64,000 bases of DNA from Lelliottia amnigena (GTDB lineage Bacteria > Pseudomonadota > Gammaproteobacteria > Enterobacterales > Enterobacteriaceae): the NCBI GenBank assembly GCA_900635465.1, contig LR134135.1, positions 1,240,001 to 1,304,000 of the forward strand. The letters are read 5' to 3'. Of this stretch, positions 9,118 through 20,869 are shown piece after piece (the first letter of the stretch is position 1; each line of letters begins with the position of its first letter). Below the pieces are notes generated by a model. It did not search any database. It was not told the DNA's origin and saw only the letters and a program-made list of their open reading frames with translations. The position numbers and the translations under genes were made by a program.

Positions 9118-11925
9118 ATGCAGAACGGCGCAATGAAAGCCTGGCTGGACTCTTCTTTCCTCTCTGGTGCAAACCAAAGCTGGATTGAACAGCTCTATGA
9201 AGACTTCTTAACCGATCCTGACTCAGTGGACGCTAACTGGCGTTCCATGTTCCAGGAGTTACCTGGAACGGGAGTCAAACCGGATCAATTCCATTCCAAA
9301 ACACGTGATTATTTCCGTCGTCTGGCGAAGGATGCCTCACGTTACTCCTCCTCGATCTCTGACCCTGATACCAATGTGAAGCAGGTTAAAGTCCTGCAGC
9401 TCATCAACGCTTATCGCTTCCGCGGTCACCAGCATGCGAACCTCGATCCGCTGGGACTGTGGCAGCAGGAACGTGTCTCGGATCTCGATCCGGCTTACCA
9501 CGATCTGACCGAGGCCGATTTCCAGGAAACCTTTAACGTGGGCTCTTTTGCCAGCGGCAAAGACACGATGAAGTTGGGCGAGCTGCTTGACGCGCTCAAA
9601 CAAACCTACTGCGGCTCTATCGGTGCGGAATACATGCACATCATGTCTACCGACGAAAAGCGCTGGATCCAGCAGCGTATTGAGTCGGTAGCCGGTCGTC
9701 CAAGCTTTAGCGCGGATGAGAAAAAACGCTTCCTGAATGAACTGACCGCAGCGGAAGGCCTTGAGCGTTACCTCGGTGCGAAATTCCCGGGTGCAAAACG
9801 CTTCTCTCTGGAAGGCGGCGATGCGTTAGTGCCGATGCTGAAAGAGCTGATCCGCCATGCGGGCAACAGCGGTACGCGCGAAGTGGTGCTGGGTATGGCG
9901 CACCGCGGTCGTTTGAACGTGCTGGTCAACGTGCTCGGTAAAAAACCGCAGGACCTGTTCGACGAATTTGCAGGCAAACATAAAGAACATCTCGGTACGG
10001 GCGATGTGAAGTACCACATGGGCTTCTCGTCTGATATTGAAACCGACGGCGGTCTGGTTCACCTGGCGCTGGCGTTTAACCCGTCGCACCTGGAGATCGT
10101 AAGCCCGGTGGTTATCGGCTCCGTGCGCGCGCGTCTGGACAGACTCGACGAGCCAAGCAGCAATAAAGTGCTGCCAATCACCATTCACGGTGATGCTGCG
10201 GTAACTGGCCAGGGCGTGGTTCAGGAAACCCTGAACATGTCTAAAGCGCGTGGTTACGAAGTGGGCGGTACGGTTCGCATCGTGATTAACAACCAGGTGG
10301 GCTTTACGACCTCTAACCCGCTGGATGCGCGTTCCAGCCCGTACTGTACCGATATCGGTAAAATGGTGCAGGCGCCAATCTTCCACGTCAATGCAGACGA
10401 TCCGGAAGCTGTCGCATTCGTTACCCGTCTGGCGCTGGACTTCCGCAATACTTTCAAACGCGATGTGTTCATCGACCTGTTCTGTTATCGCCGTCATGGT
10501 CATAACGAAGCGGACGAGCCGAGTGCAACCCAGCCGCTGATGTATCAGAAAATCAAAAAGCATCCGACGCCGCGTAAAATTTACGCTGACAAACTGGAAG
10601 CTGAAAAAACCGCGACGCTTGAAGATGCCACCGAGCTGGTGAATCTTTACCGTGATGCGCTGGACGCGGGCGAATGTGTGGTGAAAGAGCTGCGTCCGAT
10701 GAATATGCACTCCTTTACCTGGTCGCCGTACCTCAACCACGAATGGGATGAGAGCTACCCGAACAAGGTTGAAACCAAGCGTCTGCAAGAGCTGGCGAAG
10801 CGCATCAGCACCGTTCCTGAAGCCATTGAGATGCAGTCCCGCGTGCAGAAAATCTACGCCGACCGTCAGTCCATGGCGGCAGGTGAGAAGCTGTTCGACT
10901 GGGGCGGCGCAGAAAATCTGGCCTACGCCACGCTGGTAGATGAAGGCATTCCGGTTCGTCTGTCCGGTGAAGATGCGGGCCGTGGCACGTTCTTCCACCG
11001 TCACGCGGTGATTCACAACCAGACTAACGGTTCAACGTACACCCCGCTGCAGCATGTGCATAACGGTCAGGGCTCGTTCAGAGTCTGGGATTCCGTGCTG
11101 TCTGAAGAAGCGGTGCTGGCCTTTGAATACGGTTACGCCACTGCTGAGCCGCGCACGTTGACCATCTGGGAAGCGCAGTTTGGTGACTTTGCTAACGGTG
11201 CGCAGGTGGTTATCGACCAGTTCATCAGCTCCGGCGAGCAAAAATGGGGCCGTATGTGTGGCCTGGTGATGCTGCTGCCGCACGGCTACGAAGGGCAAGG
11301 TCCGGAACACTCCTCCGCGCGTCTGGAACGTTATCTGCAGCTCTGCGCCGAGCAGAATATGCAGGTTTGCGTGCCGTCAACGCCGGCGCAGGTTTACCAC
11401 ATGCTGCGCCGTCAGGCGCTGCGCGGTATGCGCCGTCCGCTGATTGTGATGTCGCCGAAATCTCTGCTGCGTCATCCGCTGGCGGTGTCTACGCTGGATG
11501 AACTGGCAAACGGTGCCTTCCAGCCTGCGATTGGCGAGATTGACGAGCTGGATCCACAGGCCGTGAAGCGTGTTGTGATGTGTTCTGGTAAGGTTTATTA
11601 CGACCTGCTTGAGCAGCGTCGTAAAAACGATCAGAAAGATGTCGCCATCGTGCGCATCGAACAGCTTTATCCGTTCCCGCACCAGGCGGTGCAGGAAGCG
11701 CTGAAACCGTACGCACACGTACATGATTTTGTCTGGTGCCAGGAAGAGCCGCTTAACCAGGGCGCATGGTACTGCAGTCAGCATCATTTCCGTGATGTGA
11801 TTCCATTTGGGTCTGGTCTGCGTTATGCAGGTCGCCCGGCCTCCGCTTCACCAGCGGTAGGGTATATGTCCGTTCACCAGAAGCAACAGCAAGATCTGGT
11901 CAATGACGCGCTGAACGTCGATTAA
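9118..11925 (+). CDS. sucA: 2-oxoglutarate dehydrogenase E1 component
   Basis: Thiamine-diphosphate enzyme that decarboxylates 2-oxoglutarate and transfers succinyl to the lipoyl group of SucB. It has 935 residues against 933 in E. coli; the two extra residues fall near residue 192 ([13 protein letters not shown]). Visible blocks are the N-terminal [16 protein letters not shown] segment, [13 protein letters not shown], the ThDP-binding [12 protein letters not shown] region, the [18 protein letters not shown] loop and the C-terminal transketolase-like part with [19 protein letters not shown]. First gene after the repeat-rich spacer. Confidence 0.98.
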   Translation: MQNGAMKAWLDSSFLSGANQSWIEQLYEDFLTDPDSVDANWRSMFQELPGTGVKPDQFHSKTRDYFRRLAKDASRYSSSISDPDTNVKQVKVLQLINAYRFRGHQHANLDPLGLWQQERVSDLDPAYHDLTEADFQETFNVGSFASGKDTMKLGELLDALKQTYCGSIGAEYMHIMSTDEKRWIQQRIESVAGRPSFSADEKKRFLNELTAAEGLERYLGAKFPGAKRFSLEGGDALVPMLKELIRHAGNSGTREVVLGMAHRGRLNVLVNVLGKKPQDLFDEFAGKHKEHLGTGDVKYHMGFSSDIETDGGLVHLALAFNPSHLEIVSPVVIGSVRARLDRLDEPSSNKVLPITIHGDAAVTGQGVVQETLNMSKARGYEVGGTVRIVINNQVGFTTSNPLDARSSPYCTDIGKMVQAPIFHVNADDPEAVAFVTRLALDFRNTFKRDVFIDLFCYRRHGHNEADEPSATQPLMYQKIKKHPTPRKIYADKLEAEKTATLEDATELVNLYRDALDAGECVVKELRPMNMHSFTWSPYLNHEWDESYPNKVETKRLQELAKRISTVPEAIEMQSRVQKIYADRQSMAAGEKLFDWGGAENLAYATLVDEGIPVRLSGEDAGRGTFFHRHAVIHNQTNGSTYTPLQHVHNGQGSFRVWDSVLSEEAVLAFEYGYATAEPRTLTIWEAQFGDFANGAQVVIDQFISSGEQKWGRMCGLVMLLPHGYEGQGPEHSSARLERYLQLCAEQNMQVCVPSTPAQVYHMLRRQALRGMRRPLIVMSPKSLLRHPLAVSTLDELANGAFQPAIGEIDELDPQAVKRVVMCSGKVYYDLLEQRRKNDQKDVAIVRIEQLYPFPHQAVQEALKPYAHVHDFVWCQEEPLNQGAWYCSQHHFRDVIPFGSGLRYAGRPASASPAVGYMSVHQKQQQDLVNDALNVD

Positions 11926-11939
11926 TTAAAGGATACATA

Positions 11940-13169
11940 ATGAGTAGCGTAGATATTCTTGTTCCCGACCTGCCTGAATCCGTGGCTGACGCAACGGTAG
12001 CGACCTGGCATAAAAAACCGGGCGATAGCGTTAAGCGCGATGAAGTGCTGGTAGAAATCGAAACTGACAAAGTGGTACTGGAAGTACCGGCATCGGCGGA
12101 TGGCATTCTGGATGCAGTGCTGGAAGACGAAGGCACGACCGTGACCTCTCGCCAGATTCTGGGTCGCCTGCGCGAAGGCAATAGCGGTGGTAAAGAGTCC
12201 AGCGCCAAGTCTGAAAGCAAAGAGTCCACGCCGGCTCAGCGTCAGCAAGCCTCTCTGGAAGAGCAGAGCAACGATGCGCTTAGCCCAGCGATCCGTCGCC
12301 TGCTGAGTGAACATAACCTCGAAGCCAGCGCTATCAAAGGCACCGGTGTGGGTGGCCGTCTGACGCGTGAAGATGTTGAAAAACATCTGGCGAAAGCACC
12401 AGCCAAAGAAGAAGCCAAAGCCCCGGCGGCCGCGTCTGCGCCAGCTGCCGCACAGCCTGCTCTGGGTTCACGTAGCGAAAAACGCGTGCCGATGACGCGC
12501 CTGCGTAAGCGTGTGGCTGAGCGTCTGCTGGAAGCCAAAAACTCCACCGCGATGCTGACGACCTTCAACGAAGTCAACATGAAGCCGATCATGGATCTGC
12601 GCAAGCAGTACGGTGATGCGTTTGAAAAACGCCACGGTATCCGTCTGGGCTTTATGTCTTTCTATGTGAAAGCGGTTGTTGAAGCGCTGAAACGCTATCC
12701 GGAAGTCAACGCGTCTATCGACGGCGAAGACGTGGTATATCACAACTATTTCGATGTGAGCATGGCCGTTTCTACGCCACGCGGCCTGGTGACCCCGGTT
12801 CTGCGCGATGTGGATACGCTGGGCATGGCTGACATTGAGAAACGCATCAAAGAGCTGGCCTTGAAAGGCCGTGACGGCAAACTGACCGTTGAAGATCTGA
12901 CCGGCGGTAACTTCACCATTACCAACGGCGGTGTATTCGGTTCACTGATGTCTACGCCAATCATCAACCCGCCGCAGAGCGCGATCCTGGGCATGCACGC
13001 CATTAAAGATCGTCCGATGGCGGTCGACGGTAAAGTAGAGATCCTGCCAATGATGTATCTGGCGCTCTCCTACGATCACCGTCTGATTGATGGCCGTGAG
13101 TCGGTTGGTTATCTGGTGGCGATTAAAGAGCTGCTGGAAGATCCAACGCGTCTTCTGCTGGACGTGTAG
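11940..13169 (+). CDS. sucB: Dihydrolipoyl succinyltransferase (E2 of 2-oxoglutarate dehydrogenase)
   Basis: Core of the 2-oxoglutarate dehydrogenase complex, moving succinyl from lipoamide to CoA. The 409-residue product has a lipoyl domain with the modified lysine in [11 protein letters not shown] (Lys44), an E1/E3-binding domain around residues 115-150 ([12 protein letters not shown]), an alanine-proline-rich linker at about 155-180, and the catalytic domain ending with [11 protein letters not shown] (His380, Asp384). It is a few residues longer than the E. coli protein because of the linker. Fourteen bases separate it from sucA. Confidence 0.98.
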   Translation: MSSVDILVPDLPESVADATVATWHKKPGDSVKRDEVLVEIETDKVVLEVPASADGILDAVLEDEGTTVTSRQILGRLREGNSGGKESSAKSESKESTPAQRQQASLEEQSNDALSPAIRRLLSEHNLEASAIKGTGVGGRLTREDVEKHLAKAPAKEEAKAPAAASAPAAAQPALGSRSEKRVPMTRLRKRVAERLLEAKNSTAMLTTFNEVNMKPIMDLRKQYGDAFEKRHGIRLGFMSFYVKAVVEALKRYPEVNASIDGEDVVYHNYFDVSMAVSTPRGLVTPVLRDVDTLGMADIEKRIKELALKGRDGKLTVEDLTGGNFTITNGGVFGSLMSTPIINPPQSAILGMHAIKDRPMAVDGKVEILPMMYLALSYDHRLIDGRESVGYLVAIKELLEDPTRLLLDV

Positions 13170-13183
13170 TTTTTGCAGTATTG

Positions 13184-13209
13184 CCCGGCAACACAGCGTT
13201 TGCCGGGCC
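13184..13209. repeat. REP-like hairpin between sucB and sucC
   Basis: GCCCGGCAA and TTGCCGGGC form a perfect nine-base-pair stem with an eight-base loop in the 86-base sucB-sucC gap. This resembles the palindromic units often found between co-transcribed genes, where they stabilise the upstream mRNA. There is no T tract, so it is not a classical terminator. Confidence 0.6.
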
Positions 13210-13255
13210 TATAAAAAGCCTCACCTAACGATTACCTGAAGGATGGATAGAACAC

Positions 13256-14422
13256 ATGAACTTACATGAATATCAGGCCAAACAGCTGTTTGCCCGGTAT
13301 GGCTTACCGGCTCCGGTGGGTTATGCTTGTAATACCCCACGCGAAGCAGAAGAAGCCGCATCTAAAATCGGTTCCGGCCCTTGGGTAGTTAAGTGTCAGG
13401 TTCACGCTGGCGGCCGCGGTAAAGCGGGCGGCGTGAAAGTGGTTAAGAGCAAAGAAGAGATTCGTGCTTTTGCTGAGCATTGGCTTGGCAAACGCCTGGT
13501 AACGTATCAAACAGATGCGGGCGGCCAGCCGGTCAACCAGATTCTGGTGGAAGCAGCGACTGATATCGCCAAAGAATTGTACCTCGGCGCAGTGGTAGAC
13601 CGTAGCTCACGTCGCGTGGTGTTCATGGCGTCTACCGAAGGCGGCGTGGAAATCGAAAAAGTGGCGGAAGAAACGCCGCATCTGATCCACAAAGTGGCTA
13701 TCGATCCGCTGGCAGGTCCAATGCCATATCAGGGTCGTGAGCTGGCGTTCAAACTGGGTCTGGAAGGCAAACTGGTTCAACAGTTCACCAAGATCTTCAT
13801 GGGTCTGGCGAAGATTTTCCTCGAACGCGATCTGGCGCTGATCGAAATCAACCCGCTGGTTATTACCACGCAGGGCGATCTGATCTGCCTCGACGGCAAA
13901 CTGGGCGCTGACGGTAACGCGTTGTTCCGCCAGTCTGACCTGCGCGAAATGCGCGATCAGTCTCAGGAAGACCCGCGTGAAGCGCAGGCTGCACAGTGGG
14001 AACTGAACTACGTGGCGCTGGATGGCAACATCGGCTGCATGGTTAACGGTGCGGGCCTGGCAATGGGCACCATGGACATCGTTAAACTGCACGGCGGCGA
14101 GCCGGCAAACTTCCTCGACGTGGGCGGTGGTGCGACCAAAGAGCGCGTGACCGAAGCGTTCAAAATCATTCTTTCTGACGACAAAGTGAAAGCCGTTCTG
14201 GTGAACATCTTCGGCGGTATTGTGCGTTGCGACCTGATCGCTGACGGCATTATCGGTGCGGTCGAAGAAGTGGGCGTGAACGTCCCGGTTGTGGTGCGTC
14301 TGGAAGGGAACAACGCTGAACTCGGCGCGAAAAAACTGGCTGACAGTGGCCTGAATATTATTGCAGCGAAAAGTCTGACGGATGCAGCTCAGCAGGTTGT
14401 TGCCGCCGTGGAGGGGAAATAA
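13256..14422 (+). CDS. sucC: Succinyl-CoA synthetase beta subunit
   Basis: ATP-grasp subunit of the enzyme that converts succinyl-CoA to succinate with formation of a nucleoside triphosphate. The 388 residues equal E. coli SucC. The N-terminal [12 protein letters not shown], the [17 protein letters not shown] nucleotide-binding block near residues 45-60, the EINPLV metal-binding motif and the [11 protein letters not shown] power-helix region are all present. Its stop overlaps the sucD start by one base (TAATG). Confidence 0.98.
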   Translation: MNLHEYQAKQLFARYGLPAPVGYACNTPREAEEAASKIGSGPWVVKCQVHAGGRGKAGGVKVVKSKEEIRAFAEHWLGKRLVTYQTDAGGQPVNQILVEAATDIAKELYLGAVVDRSSRRVVFMASTEGGVEIEKVAEETPHLIHKVAIDPLAGPMPYQGRELAFKLGLEGKLVQQFTKIFMGLAKIFLERDLALIEINPLVITTQGDLICLDGKLGADGNALFRQSDLREMRDQSQEDPREAQAAQWELNYVALDGNIGCMVNGAGLAMGTMDIVKLHGGEPANFLDVGGGATKERVTEAFKIILSDDKVKAVLVNIFGGIVRCDLIADGIIGAVEEVGVNVPVVVRLEGNNAELGAKKLADSGLNIIAAKSLTDAAQQVVAAVEGK

Positions 14423-15291
14423 TGTCCGTTTTGATTGATAAGAATACTAAAGTTATCTGCCAGGGCTTCACCGGTAGCCAGGGGACTTTCCACTCCGAAC
14501 AAGCGATTGCTTACGGTACGCAGATGGTTGGCGGCGTAACGCCAGGCAAAGGCGGCACCACGCATCTGGGCCTGCCGGTGTTTAACACCGTTCGCGAAGC
14601 CGTAGAAGCGACGGGCGCGACTGCGACCGTTATCTACGTTCCGGCTCCGTTCTGCAAAGATTCCATTCTGGAAGCGATCGACGCAGGCATTAAGCTGATT
14701 ATCACCATCACCGAAGGCATCCCAACGCTGGATATGCTGACCGTGAAGGTGAAACTGGATGAAGCGGGCGTGCGCATGATTGGCCCGAACTGCCCAGGTG
14801 TTATCACCCCAGGCGAATGCAAAATCGGCATCATGCCGGGTCACATTCATAAGCCGGGCAAAGTGGGTATCGTTTCTCGCTCCGGTACGCTGACCTACGA
14901 AGCGGTTAAGCAGACCACAGATTACGGTTTCGGCCAGTCCACCTGTGTGGGCATCGGCGGTGACCCGATCCCTGGCTCTAACTTCATCGATATCCTGAAG
15001 CTGTTCCAGGAAGATCCGCAGACTGAAGCGATCGTGATGATCGGTGAGATCGGCGGTAGCGCAGAAGAAGAAGCGGCTGCGTATATCAAAGATCATGTGA
15101 CTAAACCTGTTGTAGGTTATATCGCGGGCGTGACTGCGCCGAAGGGCAAACGTATGGGTCACGCGGGCGCTATCATCGCGGGCGGTAAAGGCACGGCAGA
15201 TGAGAAATTCGCTGCGCTGGAAGCGGCAGGCGTGAAAACGGTTCGCAGCCTGGCGGATATCGGCGACGCGCTGAAAGCTATCATTAAGTAA
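14422..15291 (+). CDS. sucD: Succinyl-CoA synthetase alpha subunit
   Basis: Carries the phosphohistidine intermediate and binds CoA; pairs with SucC. The 289-residue protein has the CoA-binding [14 protein letters not shown] block near residues 16-29, the [10 protein letters not shown] loop, the IGPNCPG motif and the [14 protein letters not shown] loop with the active histidine (about residue 246). Last gene of the sdh-suc operon, followed by a hairpin and an intrinsic terminator. Confidence 0.98.
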   Translation: MSVLIDKNTKVICQGFTGSQGTFHSEQAIAYGTQMVGGVTPGKGGTTHLGLPVFNTVREAVEATGATATVIYVPAPFCKDSILEAIDAGIKLIITITEGIPTLDMLTVKVKLDEAGVRMIGPNCPGVITPGECKIGIMPGHIHKPGKVGIVSRSGTLTYEAVKQTTDYGFGQSTCVGIGGDPIPGSNFIDILKLFQEDPQTEAIVMIGEIGGSAEEEAAAYIKDHVTKPVVGYIAGVTAPKGKRMGHAGAIIAGGKGTADEKFAALEAAGVKTVRSLADIGDALKAIIK

Positions 15292-15376
15292 ATCCTCTCT
15301 GCTCTCCGGAAGGGGAGCTTTGACATAATAAATGTCCGTTTCGACATGGTTGGCCGCTGAAGAGCGGCCTTTTTTA
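15292..15376 (+). ncRNA. sdhX: Candidate SdhX-type sRNA from the sucD 3' UTR
   Basis: In E. coli a small RNA (SdhX, RybD) is cut from the 3' UTR of the sdh-suc transcript. The same position here has a first hairpin (GCTCTCC/GGGGAGC at 15301-15318), a single-stranded stretch and then a strong terminator stem, the usual shape of an Hfq-dependent 3' UTR sRNA. The assignment rests on position and architecture; I could not align it to the E. coli sequence. Confidence 0.4.
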
Positions 15377-15378
15377 TT
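15352..15378 (+). terminator. Intrinsic terminator of the sdh-suc operon
   Basis: Stem GGCCGCT/AGCGGCC with a four-base loop, followed by a run of T. It lies 60 bases after the sucD stop. Confidence 0.85.
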
Positions 15379-16022
15379 GGTCGCGTCGCAATTTAGTGCC
15401 AATAAATTATGTTAATTAACAAGTTAAGAAAGGTGAATTATTTGTTATTAAATTTTGATAAGGGAAAAAGAGGAAAAAGTCACGTCGCGTCACTAATATG
15501 AAAAGTTGTTTGTTTTAAAAAAAAGGACAATTTACAGAGTTAATAAAAATCACTGCTGTTTATATGAATTCTCGCAATTGATAACCTAAGCACTCCTCAA
15601 GCATACATATGATTAACATGGTCTTTACCATGATCACCTGACTTAAACACCTTTAACATTAAGCAATGACTTTGATTTAAATCAATGTTTAATCCTTGGA
15701 AAAAAGCCGCAAAAGGCGTTAAATTGTCCCCGATCAAATTGGCTGAAAAGTGGTAAATTCGCTATATATTGATCACCGTCGTAAAACGTAAATCTGATTC
15801 AATAAAACCTGTTTATTGTAAGGGCTTTGCAGCGTATTATATTTACGGGATCAATTTGAGTTTTTAATTAACGTATTTGCAACCTTTCATCATGACTTTC
15901 TTCTTTCGATGAAGTGAGTGACGAAGTAAGGACGCAGATAATTTTGTATTGGGGCATGCGTGTGAACCGCTTTAGGGCGTGATTCACTCTCGGAGTCTTC
16001 ATGCGATGAGCAAGGAGTCATG
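15379..16022. other. cydA upstream regulatory region
   Basis: About 640 bases without a credible gene. The region is markedly AT-rich. It holds a perfect FNR box and several TTGAT/ATCA half sites. In E. coli this promoter region is controlled by ArcA, FNR and H-NS, which fits the AT-richness. The mngRAB genes that separate sucD and cydA in E. coli are absent. Confidence 0.65.
15672..15685. promoter_or_regulatory. FNR box upstream of cydA
   Basis: TTGAT-TTAA-ATCAA is a perfect match to the FNR consensus. It lies about 340 bases before cydA, and oxygen-dependent control of cydAB by FNR is established in E. coli. Confidence 0.7.
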
Positions 16023-17591
16023 ATGTTAGATATAGTCGAACTGTCGCGCTTACAGTTTGCCTTGACCGCGATGTACCACTTCCTGTTTGTGCCACTAACG
16101 CTCGGTATGGCGTTCTTGCTGGCCATTATGGAAACGGTCTACGTCCTCTCCGGCAAACAGATTTATAAAGATATGACCAAGTTCTGGGGCAAGTTGTTTG
16201 GTATCAACTTTGCGCTGGGCGTGGCAACCGGTTTGACCATGGAGTTCCAGTTCGGGACTAACTGGTCTTACTATTCTCACTATGTTGGGGATATCTTCGG
16301 TGCGCCGCTGGCCATTGAAGGTCTGATGGCCTTCTTCCTCGAATCCACCTTTGTAGGTCTGTTCTTCTTCGGTTGGGACCGTCTGGGCAAAGTCCAGCAC
16401 ATGGCCGTAACCTGGCTGGTGGCTCTGGGTTCGAACCTGTCCGCACTGTGGATTCTGGTGGCGAACGGCTGGATGCAGAACCCTATCGCGTCTGATTTCA
16501 ACTTCGAAACCATGCGTATGGAGATGGTCAGCTTCTCTGAGCTGGTGTTGAACCCGGTCGCACAGGTGAAATTCGTTCACACCGTAGCATCTGGCTATGT
16601 GTGCGGCGCGATGTTCGTTCTGGGTATCAGTGCCTACTATATGCTGCGCGGTCGTGACTTCGCTTTCGCCAAACGTTCTTTCGCCATTGCGGCGAGTTTC
16701 GGCATGGCGGCAATCCTCTCCGTTATTGTTCTGGGTGATGAATCCGGTTACGAAATGGGCGACGTACAGAAAACCAAACTGGCCGCTATCGAAGCAGAAT
16801 GGGAAACCCAGCCAGCTCCGGCAGCCTTTACCCTGTTTGGTATTCCTGATCAGGATGCGCAGGAAAACCGCTTTGCTATCCAGATTCCTTACGCGCTGGG
16901 CATCATCGCAACCCGTTCGGTCGATAAGCAGGTGACTGGCCTGAAAGATCTGCTGGTGCAGCATGAAGAGCGTATCCGTAACGGGATGAAGGCTTATGCG
17001 CTGCTCGAACAGCTGCGTTCTGGTTCTACCGATCAGTCTGTTCGTGACCAGTTTAATGATGTGAAAAAAGACCTGGGTTACGGCCTGCTGTTGAAACGTT
17101 ATACACCAAACGTTTCCGATGCGACCGAAGCGCAGATCCAACTGGCAACCAAAGACTCGATTCCTCGCGTTGCACCGCTGTACTTCGCCTTCCGTATCAT
17201 GGTGGGCAGCGGCATCATTATGTTGCTGATTATTGGTGCGTCGTTCTGGTCCGTGATTCGTAACCGTATCGGTCAGAAAAAATGGCTGCTGCGCTCCGCG
17301 CTGTATGGTATGCCGCTGCCGTGGATTGCTATCGAATCAGGCTGGTTTGTTGCGGAGTATGGCCGTCAGCCATGGGCGATTGGTGAGGTACTGCCAACGG
17401 CAGTGGCGAACTCATCCCTCACCGCAGGCGATCTGATCTTCTCAATGCTGCTGATTTGTGGTCTGTACACCCTGTTCCTGGTGGCCGAACTGTTCCTGAT
17501 GTTCAAGTTCGCACGCCTTGGCCCAAGCAGCCTGAAAACCGGTCGCTATCACTACGAACAGTCCACTGTGGCTACTCAGCCGGCACGCTAA
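16023..17591 (+). CDS. cydA: Cytochrome bd-I ubiquinol oxidase subunit I
   Basis: Large membrane subunit of the high-affinity terminal oxidase that reduces oxygen at low tension. The 522-residue protein carries haem-ligand His19 (FALTAMYH), a histidine in the [11 protein letters not shown] segment near 186 and a methionine in FAFRIMV near 393, plus the long periplasmic quinol-binding loop containing [20 protein letters not shown]. Two ATG codons stand in tandem (16020 and 16023); the second gives better spacing from AGGAG and the E. coli length. Confidence 0.98.
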   Translation: MLDIVELSRLQFALTAMYHFLFVPLTLGMAFLLAIMETVYVLSGKQIYKDMTKFWGKLFGINFALGVATGLTMEFQFGTNWSYYSHYVGDIFGAPLAIEGLMAFFLESTFVGLFFFGWDRLGKVQHMAVTWLVALGSNLSALWILVANGWMQNPIASDFNFETMRMEMVSFSELVLNPVAQVKFVHTVASGYVCGAMFVLGISAYYMLRGRDFAFAKRSFAIAASFGMAAILSVIVLGDESGYEMGDVQKTKLAAIEAEWETQPAPAAFTLFGIPDQDAQENRFAIQIPYALGIIATRSVDKQVTGLKDLLVQHEERIRNGMKAYALLEQLRSGSTDQSVRDQFNDVKKDLGYGLLLKRYTPNVSDATEAQIQLATKDSIPRVAPLYFAFRIMVGSGIIMLLIIGASFWSVIRNRIGQKKWLLRSALYGMPLPWIAIESGWFVAEYGRQPWAIGEVLPTAVANSSLTAGDLIFSMLLICGLYTLFLVAELFLMFKFARLGPSSLKTGRYHYEQSTVATQPAR

Positions 17592-17606
17592 GACAGGAGT
17601 CGTGAA

Positions 17607-18746
17607 ATGATCGATTATGAAGTATTGCGTTTTATCTGGTGGCTGCTGGTCGGTATTTTACTGATTGGTTTTGCGGTCACTGACGGTTTCGATATGGGGG
17701 TGGGCATGCTCACCCGTTTCCTCGGTCGTAATGACACCGAGCGTCGAATCATGATCAACTCCATCGCCCCACACTGGGACGGTAACCAGGTGTGGCTGAT
17801 CACCGCGGGCGGCGCGCTGTTTGCTGCCTGGCCGATGGTCTATGCTGCAGCGTTCTCTGGCTTCTATGTGGCGATGATTCTGGTGTTGGCATCTTTGTTC
17901 TTCCGTCCGGTCGGTTTTGATTACCGCTCTAAGATTGAAGACACTCGCTGGCGCAACATGTGGGACTGGGGCATCTTCATCGGTAGCTTTGTGCCGCCGC
18001 TGGTGATTGGCGTGGCGTTCGGCAACCTGTTGCAGGGCGTACCGTTCCACCTCGACGAGTATATGCGTCTGTACTACACCGGTAACTTCTTCCAGTTGCT
18101 GAACCCGTTCGGCCTGCTGGCAGGCGTGGTCAGCGTGGGGATGATCATTACTCAGGGCGCAACCTATCTGCAGATGCGTACTGTGGGTGAGTTGCACCTG
18201 CGTTCACGTGCCACTGCACAGGTTGCTGCGCTGGTGACACTGGTTTGCTTCGCACTGGCTGGCGTTTGGGTTGTGTACGGTATTGATGGTTACGTGGTGA
18301 CATCTGCCATTAATCATGCGGCACCGTCTAATCCGCTGACCAAAGAAGTGGCGCGCCAGGCGGGTGCATGGCTGGTTAACTTCAACACTATGCCAGCGCT
18401 GTGGGCTATCCCGGCTCTGGGTGTGTTGCTGCCGTTGCTGACCGTACTGATGTCTCGTCTGGAAAAAGGGGCGTGGGCATTCGTGTTCTCTTCACTGACG
18501 CTGGCATGCGTCATCCTGACTGCGGGTATTGCGATGTTCCCATTCGTGATGCCATCCAGCACGATGCTTAATGCAAGCCTGACCATGTGGGATGCGACAT
18601 CCAGCCAGCTGACGCTGAACTTAATGACGTATGTTGCAGGCGTGTTTGTACCGATTATTCTGCTGTACACCTCGTGGTGTTACTGGAAAATGTTCGGTCG
18701 AATCACGAAAGAACATATCGAAAGCAACACCCACTCTATGTACTAA
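17607..18746 (+). CDS. cydB: Cytochrome bd-I ubiquinol oxidase subunit II
   Basis: Second main subunit of cytochrome bd-I, 379 residues with about nine transmembrane helices. The N-terminal MIDYEVLRFIWWLLVG, the GFDMGVGML proton-path region (Asp29) and the APHWDGNQVWL motif with a conserved Asp and Trp are present. It follows cydA by 15 bases with GACAGGAG as ribosome-binding site. Confidence 0.98.
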   Translation: MIDYEVLRFIWWLLVGILLIGFAVTDGFDMGVGMLTRFLGRNDTERRIMINSIAPHWDGNQVWLITAGGALFAAWPMVYAAAFSGFYVAMILVLASLFFRPVGFDYRSKIEDTRWRNMWDWGIFIGSFVPPLVIGVAFGNLLQGVPFHLDEYMRLYYTGNFFQLLNPFGLLAGVVSVGMIITQGATYLQMRTVGELHLRSRATAQVAALVTLVCFALAGVWVVYGIDGYVVTSAINHAAPSNPLTKEVARQAGAWLVNFNTMPALWAIPALGVLLPLLTVLMSRLEKGAWAFVFSSLTLACVILTAGIAMFPFVMPSSTMLNASLTMWDATSSQLTLNLMTYVAGVFVPIILLYTSWCYWKMFGRITKEHIESNTHSMY

Positions 18747-18760
18747 GTAAGGAGCTGAAT

Positions 18761-18874
18761 ATGTGGTATTTCGCATGGATTTTAGGGACGCTTCTTGCCT
18801 GTGCATTTGGTGTCATCACTGCCCTGGCGCTTGAACATGTTGAAGCGTCTAAAGCGGGCGAAGACAATCACTGA
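18761..18874 (+). CDS. cydX: Cytochrome bd-I accessory subunit CydX
   Basis: A 37-residue single-helix protein beginning MWYFAWILGTLLAC and ending with an acidic tail. It matches E. coli CydX (YbgT), which binds CydA and is needed for stable oxidase activity. AAGGAGC precedes the ATG by six bases, it starts 14 bases after cydB, and it ends against ybgE (TGATG). Easily missed because of its size. Confidence 0.95.
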   Translation: MWYFAWILGTLLACAFGVITALALEHVEASKAGEDNH

Positions 18875-19167
18875 TGATGAAAATTATCGCAATGCTTTAT
18901 GCGGTAATGGACAAGCGCCCGTTAAGGGCGCTTTCCTTAGTGATGGCATTACTGCTGGCAGGCTGTATTTTCTGGGACCCTTCGCGCTTTGCAGCGAAAA
19001 CAAGCGACCTGGAAATCTGGCATGGTTTACTCATTATGTGGGCGGTTTGCGCAGGCATCATTCACGGCGTGGGATTTCGTCCAAAAGCGATACACTGGCA
19101 GGGGATTTTCTGCCCGCTGATCGCAGATGTGGTACTCCTTGCAGGATTGATCTTTTTCTTCAACTGA
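18874..19167 (+). CDS. ybgE: Cyd operon membrane protein YbgE
   Basis: A 97-residue inner-membrane protein of the YbgE family with three hydrophobic segments (about 20-36, 46-64 and 76-96). Its function is not firmly known; it is regularly encoded at the end of the cydABX operon. Its start overlaps the cydX stop by one base. Nearly identical to the E. coli protein over the whole length. Confidence 0.93.
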   Translation: MMKIIAMLYAVMDKRPLRALSLVMALLLAGCIFWDPSRFAAKTSDLEIWHGLLIMWAVCAGIIHGVGFRPKAIHWQGIFCPLIADVVLLAGLIFFFN

Positions 19168-19315
19168 GTAAGAACTGTCCGTTAATCTTATGGGCTTACC
19201 TGAGCCCATAAAAATTTACTCTCCGTTTACTTTCCCCCATTCCAAACCATCATTGCCGCGCGTATAGTAGCGAAGTTTGAAAGCTCCAACTTTTGTTGCA
19301 TTACCGGGATGTAAA

Positions 19316-20409
<1,094 letters not shown>

Positions 20410-20412
20410 ACC

Positions 20413-20841
20413 ATGGCCAGATCGCGTGGACGAGGTCGTCGCGAACTCAAGTCCGAAATCAATATTGTACCGTTGCTGGACGTACTGCTGGTGTTGCTGC
20501 TGATTTTCATGGCGACTGCGCCCATTATCACCCAGAGCGTGGAAGTTGATCTGCCGGATGCAACAGAATCGCAGGCGGTCAGCTCCAATGACAATCCACC
20601 GGTGATCATTGAGGTTTCCGGCGTAGGGCAATACAGCGTAGTGGTCGAAAAAGATCGTATGGATCAGCTTCCACCAGAGCAGATTATTGCTGAAGCGCAA
20701 CGTCGTCTCGAAGCCGATCCAAAAACGGTCTTCCTGATCGGCGGCGCGAAAGACGTGCCTTACGATGAAATAATTAAAGCGCTGAACTTGCTTCATAGCG
20801 CGGGTGTTAAGTCGGTTGGCTTGATGACGCAACCTATTTGA
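20413..20841 (+). CDS. tolR: Tol-Pal system protein TolR
   Basis: Partner of TolQ, 142 residues. One transmembrane helix at about residues 18-38 contains the essential aspartate (VPLLDVLLVLL, Asp23), and the rest is a periplasmic domain. Three bases separate it from tolQ. The length equals E. coli TolR. Confidence 0.98.
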   Translation: MARSRGRGRRELKSEINIVPLLDVLLVLLLIFMATAPIITQSVEVDLPDATESQAVSSNDNPPVIIEVSGVGQYSVVVEKDRMDQLPPEQIIAEAQRRLEADPKTVFLIGGAKDVPYDEIIKALNLLHSAGVKSVGLMTQPI

Positions 20842-20869
20842 TCATCTGCACAGTTTTTGGGAACCGATA

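Noticed and set aside
9826..11016. 396-codon open frame antisense to sucA
   Set aside because: Shadow of a highly expressed gene; composition rich in His, Arg and Gln, as expected from reversed codons.
19189..19212. Hairpin TATGGGCT/AGCCCATA after ybgE as a terminator
   Set aside because: It is followed by A residues instead of T on the plus strand, so it is not a convincing intrinsic terminator.
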